From positions 14,188,131-14,252,130 of the forward strand of contig NC_135168.1 in NCBI RefSeq assembly GCF_041146795.1: a DNA stretch of 64,000 bases, in the 5' to 3' direction. This document shows, piece after piece, positions 1 through 10,400 of this stretch (positions within the stretch are counted from its first letter, which is position 1; the number at the start of each line of letters is the position of its first letter). Origin of the DNA: Maylandia zebra (lineage: Eukaryota > Chordata > Actinopteri > Cichliformes > Cichlidae). A program made the position numbers and the translations under genes. Below the pieces are notes generated by a model that had not been told where the DNA came from, did no database searches, and saw only the letters and a program-made list of their open reading frames with translations.

Positions 1-136
1 TCCTCCCTCTGGATGGGAAGAATCCCTGTCAGGCTTCAAACACCTGGCTTGGTGTTCTGGAGCTAATGTGTCACCTGTGAGGACTCTGAGATGAACACAC
101 AGCAGACACTTCAGTTCTCCGTCTGTGTGTCCTCAG

Positions 137-402
137 TTTCCCAGCATGCCTTGGCTGTGGTGGTGGAGGTGAATGAGGGGGAACATGCTGCTCTGTCAGC
201 ACTCAGGTTTCATACCTGGTGATCTCAGAGGACAAAGCGGCGTTACAGCAGCGCACGTTGATGAGACCTGATGCTCTGAACAGTTCAGACTTCAGCCTCA
301 CTCTGAGAAAACAAACGACTGACTGTCAGCAGCAACTACACCTGCTCCATCAGTGACGGAGAGAAGAACTGAGACTGAGAGACATACAGCTGCATGTCAA
401 AG
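137..402 (+). pseudogene. Broken Ig V-set exon (butyrophilin/B7-like)
   Basis: The stretch is bounded by a splice-acceptor-like CCTCAG and a donor-like AG|GTCAG. Across shifting frames it reads like a fish immunoglobulin V-set domain: VVVEVNEGEHA near the start, then RPDALNSSDFSLTLRK, then SSNYTCSISDG and EELRLRDIQLHVK. The DSGNYTC-type F-strand cysteine region and the end strand are recognisable, but they lie in different frames, with in-frame stops between, so the exon cannot encode a domain as it stands. Teleost butyrophilin-like and B7-like receptor genes have exons of this size. No partner exons were found to the right, so this is probably the edge of a decayed gene or a copied exon. Family assignment is from memory of the family pattern. 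Confidence 0.6.
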
Positions 403-1379
403 GTCAGAAACGCCCGCTCTTTGTACGGGTCAGGAGTTAGTACTGCAGAGGTCAGAGGTCAGCTTGCTGACAAACCATTTGAAACAGTTTGGAGCTAAAA
501 GCACAACAGCAGAGGAAAGAAGAGACACTGCAGAGATGATGCAAAATATTGTGTTTTGTTCTCAGCTGTCAAAAAGTGTAACACACGTGTTCCAGCACAG
601 CCTTTGTGTACTTTCACTTCTCCATACTGTCCATTGGAAATCCTGTTTGTTACTTTTTGATTTCAGTCCATGTGTCCAAAGCAAACTTCTGTCCCACACT
701 TTCTCTGCTGACTCTTCACCGATGCTCAGATGATCTCAGATGATTTCACCAGAACTCATCAAAATTCGGGCTCCACAGAAACCCAGACGTCACTAAACAA
801 GCGTAACAAGCAAAGTGAAAACTGGTCGTTCAGCTTTATTGACCAAAGATAAGCTCACATGTCACCTCATGACACAGACACTTATTTCCACAGCATGCAC
901 GAGGACTGACAATAAGTGTCTATAAAGCCACTTCTATCTGCCACACCTGTGCTTCTGTCATGGTTGCTCTCCTCTCACTCTGTCATTTATCCACAGTCTG
1001 CCTCCCTCTGCTCCGTCAGCTGACGTCCTCTCTACACCACCTGCTGTGTTTTATCCTGCAAAAACACATTTAAGAAGCGTTGCACCGAGTAACGGGAGGA
1101 ACTGCTATAAAATCCATTTAAAGGAGGTGGTGCTGAGTGCTGTGACTGGGGTCCCACCACTGACATCATGGGTGGAGGACATGTTGGAAAACTGCTACAA
1201 AGTGCTGTGCAGCCAGCAGAGCTTACAGTCTGTCCTGTGTGTCATACAGGCTCTCACACTTAGTGTTTCTGTGACACATTGAAGAGAAGTTTGTGTTGTT
1301 CACAGTTGTGCTTGTACTGAGTGACAGCTGACATGACCTAACAGGAATAATGTGTCTGTGCTGAATGAGAAGTAACACA
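403..1379. other. No gene recognised
   Basis: Short open frames on both strands lack recognisable motifs or splice context. Nothing beyond ordinary intergenic sequence is seen. Confidence 0.5.
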
Positions 1380-1384
1380 CAATG

Positions 1385-1705
1385 AAGTCTTGATGCATCT
1401 CAATCATCCAGGAAAGTGAGTCTGTTGCTTCTGTTCATCTGGACGCAGCGTTTTGTGGGAGAAACGTGTCGTCATCATCAGGTGACGTCTTCAGTCTCAG
1501 CTGCAGGTTTCAGTCTTACAAACAGGACATTTGCATAAAGACTGAAAGCAGCTGCAGGAACGATGGGCTGGGAGCTCCGTTCCTTCATCTTAATTATGCA
1601 GATTCTCAGGACCATTGATCAACAACCACTGATCCATGTCCATGAGTCCCATTCACAGAGATGTGGGAATGGCTGCAGTCACAGCATGTAAGATGGAAAT
1701 AAATG
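1385..1705 (-). mobile_element. Penelope-like element 3' fragment
   Basis: Read on the minus strand this matches, with gaps, the fragment at 11230-11560: the AATGGGCTGGGAG, CAGGACATTTG, CAGTCTCAGCTG and GGGAGAAACG blocks recur in the same order. The 11 kb copy continues into a GIY-YIG-type coding end, which identifies the family. This copy lacks any coding part. Confidence 0.6.
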
Positions 1706-2608
1706 AGAAGTATTTAGCTGAAGTGGATTTGATTTATGTTACTTCTTTTTTAACTTGTAGTTCTACATTGGAAGATTATTGTGATATTGAAATATAAAAA
1801 TACATTTATATTCTATTATTTTCTCAAAATAAGCGTCACACTCGTGGAAGCCGGTGTAGCCGCCGAAACGCCTGCATTTATGGAGACTTTCAGCCCCAGG
1901 TAGGCCAGTTATGGATCTTGGGATCCACATTATGTCAGCAGCTGTTCTCCACCGTGAACTGTGTTCAAACAAACACGCTCACGCCTCACAGACGACAGCT
2001 CACAGTCCTGTAGAGATAAAGTGACTTCGTACAGCCCCGACCTGCAGACGCTGTGCGCAGAGGTTCAGGAGCAGAAGTCCCGTTGTAAACATATCACGGC
2101 AGACCCGACGATGTTTGCATGAACGCGCTTTTTTTAAAAGTCAGGTCAAGGCTCCAAAAGCCCAAAGGCGATATAACAGTTTGTGTTTGCTACATGGATC
2201 ATTGTAGTTCAGCTTTCCTTTGTTATATTTCTTTAAGAGCTCAAAATGTGTTCATTACATAAATCAAATGTAATTTTCTCTGTAGCACTTCATGGATTTC
2301 ATAAGCAACACACTGTAGTTGTTCACACAAAGCATAAAGGTAAAAACAATATACACAGTGTTATCTTCATTTTAGATGTCACAAAGTATTTGCGGCTCCC
2401 AGTGTTTTCCCGAACCCTGACCCTTTGCGTGGAAACCGGGTCCAAAAGGCTCTTTGGGTGTTAAAGGTTGCTGACCCCTGCACTAGGCCCAACTGACACA
2501 TATATTTGATTCCAAATACAAAAAATAATGTGTAACCTGCTGGAAGAATGTAGGAGGTTGAGACAGGATCTCAACACTTGGTGTCTGCAACAAAAGACAA
2601 CAATATGT
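1706..2608. other. No gene recognised
   Basis: Mostly A/T-rich sequence with a few short frames and no splice-linked exons. No feature could be supported before the SINE. Confidence 0.45.
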
Positions 2609-2766
2609 GGGGCGATCGTGGCTCAAGAGTCGGCAGCTCGTCTTGTAATCGGAAGGTTGCCGGTTCGAGCCCCGGCTTGGACAGTCTCGGTCGTTGTGTC
2701 CTTGGGCAAAAAAGCACTTTGGGGTCCTTAGGGACGAGTAAAGCGCTCTACAAATACAGGCCATGT
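2609..2766 (+). repeat. tRNA-derived SINE
   Basis: The head GGGGCGATCGTGGCTCAAGA followed by GGTTCGAGCCCCGG resembles a tRNA with polymerase III A and B boxes. The tail (CTTGGGCAAAAAAGCACTTT, then AAAGCGCTCTACAAATACAG) is of the type shared by many fish SINEs. Such SINEs are copied by LINE machinery and encode nothing. Plus orientation. Confidence 0.82.
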
Positions 2767-3039
2767 AATGGCAGAAACATTCTCTAGTGTAAATCCTGAC
2801 TAGTTCATTAACTACAGATCAGTTTCAGTGAACATTATTCACAGAGGGATCTGAGTTCCTTATACCAGACTCTACAGAAACTGTAACACTGTACAGCTCT
2901 GCAACTCAACAATATGACAACAATGTAACACACACTAGAATCATCAAATAAAGCCCCACTAACCACTAGAACTAGAACTAACTAACTAGCACTGGACACT
3001 TGCATATTAGAGATTTCTACCACCATAGGAGGCGAGATA

Positions 3040-3710
3040 TCATCCTTGAACCAGAGCATCCAGCCCTCAATTTCGGACATAAAAAGCGACGTGGCCAGGC
3101 ATGATAACACTTTGACTGAACTGCAGGACTGTGCCTCGAACCACTCTGACACCATCGCCACTCTCCAGGCCACTGTGGAGCGTTTGTCTGCGGAGGTAAA
3201 GAAGTTAGATGAGAGATGTGGAGCTCTTGAGGCACTCCAGGAGGAATAATTTAAGAACTGCAGGAATACCAGAAGGCACAGAGGGACCCAAGATGACTGA
3301 GTTGGTTCACACCTGTTGGCGGAGGCGCTATCTCTCGAGGAGAAGCCACTCATCGATCGAGCACATAGAGTGAATCGCCAGCGTCCCAAACAAAGTCATC
3401 TTCCTCGGCCCATCATCTTGAGATTGCACTACTACCACATTGGTGAGGAAATTCTGCTGAAAGCTGCAGAGAACAAGAACCTGATGTATAAGGGTTTTTA
3501 AAATAAACATCCTCCCAGATTTCCCTCCCTCTGTTGGAAACGCAGAGCCGCATTTGCAAATATGAGAGGAAGACTACGTGGGATGACCGGCGTCAGGTAC
3601 AGACTGCTATACCCTGCAAAGCTGTTAGTGACCCTAAACTTTCTTCGGTTGCTACAAGCCACAAAGTCCTTTATGGTTTGTCTCTGTTGTGTGGAGGGCT
3701 GTTTTTAAGA
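3040..3710 (+). pseudogene. L1-type ORF1 remnant
   Basis: Three frames together resemble a LINE-1 ORF1 RNA-binding protein. A coiled-coil heptad region lies at about 3046-3249 (ARHDNTLTELQDCASNHSD, VERLSAEVKKLDE). A central RRM/CTD-like part lies at about 3316-3500 (KPLIDRAHRVNRQRPKQS, PIILRLHYY). A C-terminal LLYPAKLLVT-like end lies near 3600-3660. Stops and frameshifts separate the blocks and no ORF2 follows, so this is a dead fragment. Confidence 0.72.
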
Positions 3711-3739
3711 GCTCAAAAATGGGTGTATCAGAGTCAAAC

Positions 3740-4025
3740 AGGCAGCACAGTGGAAAAGTGGTTGGCACTGTTTCCTGACAGCAAGAAGGTTCTGGGTTCA
3801 AATCCAACATCTAAGCTGTTTGCATGCTCTCCCCATGTCTGGGTCCTCTCTGGGTTCTCTGGCTCCCACAGTCCAAAGACGAGCAGTTAGTGGGGTTAGG
3901 TTGATTGGTGTATGTGCCCATGAGTATGAGTGTACACGGGTGTTTCTCTGTGTTAGTGACAGTCTGACAGAAGGCTGCATCCCTCAGCCTCATGTGGGCT
4001 GTGTAGCCCCTTTACAACTGCAGTG
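3740..4025 (+). repeat. Dispersed repeat, GGCGGCACGG-type family
   Basis: The sequence matches the familiar fish repeat with the order: GGCAGCACAGTGG, TTCTGGGTTCAAATCC, TTTGCATGCTCTCCCCATGT, CCACAGTCCAAAGAC, GGTTGATTGGTG, GTGACAGTCTGACAGAAGG. Shorter pieces of the same family lie near 14860-14990 and 36715-36800. It has a tRNA-like B box (GGTTCAAATCC), so a SINE origin is likely. Confidence 0.7.
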
Positions 4026-4074
4026 AGAGCTCAGACCTGTTTCTGGTGGGTGGTGGACTCCTCCAGGGCATCAG

Positions 4075-5263
4075 CAGGGGCGGATCTAGAAGGGTGGCAT
4101 GGGGTGGCAAGTGCCACCCTAAAATGATCCCTTGCCACCCCAAGTGCCACCCCAGTTTTGCATATGACAGTGTTGTTTATTAAAATAAGTTTAACAGTTT
4201 GAGCGTAGTTACAGTCAGCAGTGAATATAAATGCTAGAACTGGATATATTCCATAGTGTCCCCCCCTCCACATTAACAAATGGTTCAGCCCATAGCAGGA
4301 CGGCTTTTTTCTTGTTTTCAGTAGCAAGCGATGCTTATGATTGTGCCAGAGCACATTTTGAACAACACCATGGGAATTTCTGATTTTACACAGGTGGGTG
4401 GATGTTACACTGTGGAAATGAAGGAAGGTGAGTGCTATTTTAAATGGTTGTAGAAAATGAAAAAACAGCAGGTGTATTGGCTGCATTTTTAGATAAATAG
4501 TTGTATCTGTTTACAAAATGTACAATTTATATTTGCATTTCAAGTTATAAACATTTACCCAACACGTCTGTGGTTTTTTTACAGTAAAAAATACTGCTAG
4601 GATTTTAGGTTCTTTGTGTGATTTCAGATCAGTAATAGTTACATTAATAGTAATAGTAATACTAATGCAGTATGTCAGTGAAAAAACAACTAAATTCAGT
4701 TGAGCTGAAAAGATACCAAACAAAGCAAGAGGAGGAAAAAATAAAATGAAACAATCTGAGGGTGAAATACAAACGTAAACTCAAAGGAGTCACAAATGTC
4801 CGGTTGTGTTTCAGACCTCAGAGGGTGAATCCAACAAATCATGAAAAATGAGGTTTACATGTTTGTTCATGACAGTGCAGATTTCTGACATTTTGTGTCA
4901 TTTAAGCTGCAACAATGTGACTGTTTTCTAACAAAAACAGTGAAACTTAAGTTAGACTTGTGTTTGTAAATGAAGCGCCCCATGTTGTGTAGCTTTCTGG
5001 AGTTTATACTTATTGGGCTACATATGTATTTAATATACAGGCTGTACAGTACATAACATCAAAACTCACATGTTTCATGTAACTAAAGTGTGTAATCATG
5101 TGGGTACAGACAATAATTAAGTTATAGACTATATTTATATGAAAAACGTGCATACTTACTGCATTTGAATCATTTTAACCACATGTAACCACCTGCATAT
5201 GTGTTTGGGGGGAAAAGGCTTTGATTTTGCCACCCTAAGAAAATTTCTCTAGAGCCGCCCCTG
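4075..5263. mobile_element. Non-autonomous hAT-like DNA transposon
   Basis: The ends are inverted repeats: left CAGGGGCGGATCTAGA, right complement CAGGGGCGGCTCTAGA. Next to them lie short GGTGGCA/TGCCACC blocks that are themselves palindromic. The 1,189-base body has no transposase-like frame. The flanks (GGCATCAG and ACCATTTC) do not match, so a target duplication has been lost or the boundary is slightly off. The CAG...CTG ends suggest the hAT superfamily. Confidence 0.68.
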
Positions 5264-6230
5264 ACCATTTCACAGGATTTGCATTTAAAGATGCAACAAG
5301 ACTAAAATGGTTAGGGTCAGGAGGTCAAAGGTCAGAGCTCCTGTGGGTCTGAGGGCGGCCTCACGCTGGAGAAGGATGAAGGAGTCTGACCTGAGCCAGT
5401 GTTTGACATGAACACATCAGCACTGCTGTCAGTGAGCCTAACGACAGCCGTTAGCATCATTTCAGTGTTTCAGTCATAAAAACACTTCCTGTCTCTGTGG
5501 TGGTTACAGTGACATCATGCAGTTTGTGCTTTGACCTCCAGAGGGCGACAAATCAGCACAGACAGAGAGCTCCATTCAAACTTTGCTGCCATCAGGAATA
5601 ATTCTTCAAATATAATCATCAGTGTTTGAGCAGTTATGATATCAGGGACAATCTAGACATGTGTGACAATACTGAACATGTCACATGACACACCTCAAAC
5701 ATCATGTGATCCACTCTCAGTCTGCACTTTCATTCATGACTTCAACAGGTTGAAATGAGCTTTGAAGAAACATTCAGTGAAATAAATCTTTCATGGATTC
5801 ATGTGAGCAGCAGATGAACTTTGTACCAACAACATCTTCAATAACAGAGTCTGAATGAAGCTCAGGTGTTGATGCTGCTCACTGATTGGACGCTTGCTTT
5901 CAGCTCTGCTCTCAGTCTTTACTGCACAGGTGAAGGTAGAAAGTGTGACTGGATCTATAGACTGGAAACAGAGAAACATGCTGAACATTTGAAGCTTTGC
6001 AGCAGAAATGTTCATGTTACAAATACAGCAGAGCTGATCTGGGATCAGTGTGTTCACACCTGCAGCTACAACAAGGTTTCATGTCTCCACACGTCAGCAT
6101 GTGAACTTTACTCTGACTCAGTCTGAGCAGTCAGACGGCATATTTTTAAAGTTAACACATCAGCACACACAGAGCTGAGCCCCTCCCACCTGTGCTGAGT
6201 TTCAGGTGGAGCCCCGCCTCCTTCCAGGAA
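5264..6230. other. Upstream region of the NLR gene
   Basis: No coding feature is recognised. The last part precedes the probable non-coding first exon. It contains a TATA-like TATTTTTAAAG near 6140 and a GC-richer stretch (6180-6235), consistent with a promoter but not proof of one. Confidence 0.35.
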
Positions 6231-6234
6231 GCAG

Positions 6235-6302
6235 CTCACCTGTGTGTCCGTGTTTAGTGTCCAGGTGTGGAGTGGAGCTTGTTGTTGGTGTGTGAAGAAA
6301 CT
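6235..6302 (+). other. Probable 5' non-coding exon of the NLR gene
   Basis: The sequence ends in a good splice donor (GAAACT|GTAAGTTT at 6303). It resembles the short untranslated first exons that precede the ATG exon in fish NLRC3-like genes. The 5' limit is not visible; 6235 is arbitrary. It would splice to the acceptor TTCCTCTGCAG ending at 7281. Confidence 0.45.
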
Positions 6303-6707
6303 GTAAGTTTGCTTTGTTTCCTCCTTTAACAGTTTGTCTTTAGGAACTTTACTGTTTGTTCAGCTCGTGTTTGATTTCTTCACACAACAAACTGTGTGTG
6401 TTTGTATTTCCGGTCTCTCCATTAAAGTCAGTGTGTAATGTTTCCTGGCTAACATCAGCTGTGTGCAGCTTAGTTCAGCACAAATCTGCCGCTCCATAGT
6501 TCACGGTAACGGACTCACAGCTGGACCAACGAGGCCGAGTGTGTCCGCCACTCTGAGCTACGTTCGTGTTTGTGTACTTGTAGTTTGTACTTTGAGTTCA
6601 CTCAGAGCCCACAGAGGACGCAGCGTACGTGATGACGTCACAGCCCTTTACCTCCTTTACTGTCACTGTGATTAATGTTTACACACGAGACACCTGCAGA
6701 GCTCTGA

Positions 6708-6784
6708 CGCTAAGCTAGCACACAGCATGCTAACACTAAGCTAACGCTAAGCTAACGCTAAGCTAACGCTAAGCTAACACTAAG
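6708..6784 (+). repeat. Short tandem repeat GCTAAGCTAAC
   Basis: Several near-perfect copies of a 12-base unit (CTAAGCTAACG/A) in tandem in the first intron of the NLR gene. Confidence 0.85.
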
Positions 6785-7318
6785 AGTTCTTACAGACACG
6801 AGTTAAAAAGCTGCTTTTAGTGTGTGATCAGAGTCCAGGACTGAGAGCAGCAGCAGAGCTGATGGATGATGAATTACTGGATGGAAGAAGCTTCTCATTA
6901 GCAGTGAATCAGTGTGTGTGCAGTTCTCTGCAAACTCAGCAGGAAGAATTAGTGTGAAGCTTTAACTCTGCTGATCCTCTTTGAATCCTGGATCAGCTGA
7001 AAGGTTTAAAATGTTGTTCACACGTGTTGGACTGACTGAAGCTTCCAGTCACAGTGAATCAGTGTGTGTCAGTGAATGCATCGTGTGTGCTTCAGGCTCC
7101 ATCTAGTGGACTGATAGCAGAGCAGCTGATGGCAGCTTCCTCTGCCTCACACTGCTGTCTGACTGCATCCAGCTGACACTGAGATGAAGCAGGAAAGAAG
7201 CAGCTGATATTTGGACAGCACACATGATGAAAGGAGGATTTCAGCTGATGTGCACATGAATGATTTGTGTTTCCTCTGCAGGTAGAAAGTGTGTGTGAGC
7301 TGATGTGAATTGAGCAGC

Positions 7319-7407
7319 ATGGATCAGTGTGAGGACAGAGAGGAGGGAGTCCCTCCCTCTAAAAGCACTCTGTGTGGGGAACATGAGAGCCAGACCAAAG
7401 CTCAGAG
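7319..7407 (+). CDS. NLR coding exon 1 (start)
   Basis: The ATG has A at -3 and G at +4, a strong vertebrate start context. It encodes [20 protein letters not shown] and a further nine residues before the donor GAG|GTGAGA. The exon opens at the acceptor ending at 7281, so 7282-7318 is 5' [13 protein letters not shown] is a typical opening of fish NLRC3-like proteins. Confidence 0.85.
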
Positions 7408-10400
7408 GTGAGATGACCATCTCTAACTGTCCATGACTCTTCTCCATGTCGCAGCTCAGCACTCACATCACTGCTGCATCATTATTCACAGGAACCAGCC
7501 TGGACCTCCACCCAGCTCTGTGTCCTCTAAGAGCAAGCGGGTGAAGCATTTCTTTCGTAATTTAGGGCAAAAAAAGTCATCTGACGAAAAGTAAGTTCAT
7601 GTCAGTATTAAAATGTTTGAAATTTTAATCAGCTTTTACTATTTAACAATTTATACTTTATTTATACTTTTTATGTAATGTATTGGACACATTGGATGTG
7701 ACACATGTTTCATGTTCACTTACTTTTAGCGTCAATCAGAAACCACCCAGCTCTGTGTCCTTACAGAGTGACCGGTCTAAAGGTCGTCCCATTGATTTTA
7801 AAGTCCAGCCTGTGTCTGCTGCAGAGAGGTGAGCTGTTAGCAACATGAACTCTTTGATTAAACTGCTTGATGTTGTTGGATATAAACTACAAACACGTCG
7901 TTCCCTCAGTCCCATTTAAACTGTCTTTTAAAACAAGCCTTTGGTTTCTAAACAACTGAAAACCCACTTCAGCAAACAGGAAGTGATCAGAGCGTCCGTC
8001 CACTTCCTGTCAGGCCCTGCAAACATTTCATATTGAAGAAAAGTAGCTGACATCTCACATTTTTACTCCACCACATTCAACCATTTTGACATTTTACAGC
8101 ATGAAACTCTTGTCACATGACTCCTGTTATGTTATAGAGTCATGTGACCACCAGGGAGGGATTTGTATGGATGAAACACATTCAAATCAATCTGATTCAT
8201 CAATGGAAACATTTTTGGTGTAAATGCAGCAACACTGAAAACGCTGAAGATAAAAACACAACAGATGAAATATGAACAAATCAAGGCTTTGAATACACGT
8301 GTGTGTGTTTGAGACACAGAGATAAATGGATTGTGTGTCTGTCCTATTGCTGCGTGAGGATTTTATTGTAGATTTTGTGCGTGTACACTTTTGACCACGA
8401 AGGTGTTGAAAGGGCGTAAAACAGTTGGAGGCACCAGAGTGAACACTAGTGCTGTCAGTAGATTAAAACATGACTAATTAATGACACAATCTTCTGTCAT
8501 TAATCCTGATTAATCACAATTACTTGATCAATAGCTGCAGTTACATTTTCCAACTTTATATTTAAGCCTGTAACAGACGTTTACACCATATAATGAAGTC
8601 AATGCAGAATAAACACAAAGAATGTTAAACGCTTCAATTCAAAGAGACTTTGAATAGTTTTCAGTCTTTAACTCAGCTTCTCTGCTGTAAATACAACTTT
8701 GTAACAAACATATATACTAAAAGCTAAGTGTGCACTAATATATAATAATATATAATCTATATTACTGCTGTTAATGAAAATGTTTAATCAGACTCATCAC
8801 AGGGTTACTGTGGATTAATTTGGATGAATCACCATTAAACATCATTTTTAATGTAAACGAATCAAAGTTCATTTCATGAGCAAACAGACTCGAGAGAAAA
8901 GGGCAAATTTACACACTTAACATGTTTATTGAACATGTAAACATTGATTAACCTCCTGAATGAGCCGACCCCCCCAGGGACAGTCCTGCATGCTAATGAT
9001 GGGCTCTGCTCTGTACCTGCAGGATTCTGTCAGCCACAAACTCCTCAGCTGATCCTGAATCTGAGCCCATCTGTCAAACAATCATTTTCTTCACAGGTCT
9101 GTGGAGGTGGCACTGATCCTGCAGCAGTCTAACACTCTCTGTCACTCTTCTTCAAGTCTTTGACACGAGGAACCAAAACTATGTTATTAACAACACTAAC
9201 AGGTCTGCAGTTTGTCCACTTGGCAGTTGTGTCATCAGTGCTTTGCATTGTTGTGATATTTTAAGCTGGAAGTGCTTCGGTGAAAAGAAAATTCCTTCTG
9301 TCACGATGTGCAGAATCCTTCATGTTGGTCGGCTGGTCCGTCTTGTTATTTTTTTAACACTCAAACTTTCCATCGGGAGGTCAGTGTGTGTTTGTCATCT
9401 TCCATATTGAGCTGATTGGTTCAGCTGCCGTCACTAACAGATGTGCTGCACATCTGCACGTGTGCAAAGGTAACTCTACTCGGACAAACTGCCCGAATTG
9501 TGTTGATAGAAACATTTCAGGGATTTTGAGTCGTTCTGCTCTCCAGATGTGTCGTGTTAAAGGTTTTTATCATGTTAATCATGATAACAGATGAACCCCT
9601 AACCCTAGCCCTACATGTTAATTTTGACAGCACTGCTAAATCCTTTTTAATGTTCTTCTGTCAGATCATTGATTAGACTCGACTCCAAATACGAGACTCA
9701 GAAAACTCAAATGAAAACTCAAATCAAAGCAATGAGAAAAGGACTTCTTGTGTGTAGAATAAAAACATATGGAAGTGGTCAGGTTTCAAACACTCGATGA
9801 ATCTACTGCACAGTTACATTCAGGGACCTTTGGCCTCCTGAGAGCATTAGTTGATGGTTCATCACAGTTTTCTCAAAGTTTCCTCTGAGCTTCTGCAGCA
9901 TCATCACTTCCATCACTGATGAAAGAAAGTTCATAGAAAACAGAAAATATATCTTCAGAATCTGAGAGTCTAAAACTTGACAGACTTGATTCAGATGAAG
10001 TTATTTGAGCAGAAACTCCTGGATCTTTATCCTGTGTTGATCTAATCCTTCATGGTTCCTCCACAGAGTGGACCAGCAGAGCTCAGAGGTTCCCAGTGGT
10101 CAGTCTGCCCAGCAGCATCAAACACAGCTGGACTCCATATTTATGGTCTGTACATGTACAACAACTACTTTATTATTAATATTAATAATAATGCATTTAT
10201 TTATAGGTCCCTTTCAGAACACCAAGGACTCTGTGGACTAAATGACCAAAAGAAACAAACTTTGAAATCAGACGGTGCAAATGTGATCACAGGGAAACGT
10301 TTTAAACATCGAGGCTTTAAACAGAAACCAAAGTGAAACAGTTTGTAGTCGAGATCAGTGGGAATGAAGCTGAATAACTGTTTCTTCAATATCTTTGAGC

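Noticed and set aside
2609-2766. Functional tRNA gene
   Set aside because: The tRNA-like head does not fold into a full cloverleaf by eye and is followed by a SINE tail.
4075-5263. Target-site duplication for this element
   Set aside because: The eight bases on each side differ, so no duplication is claimed.
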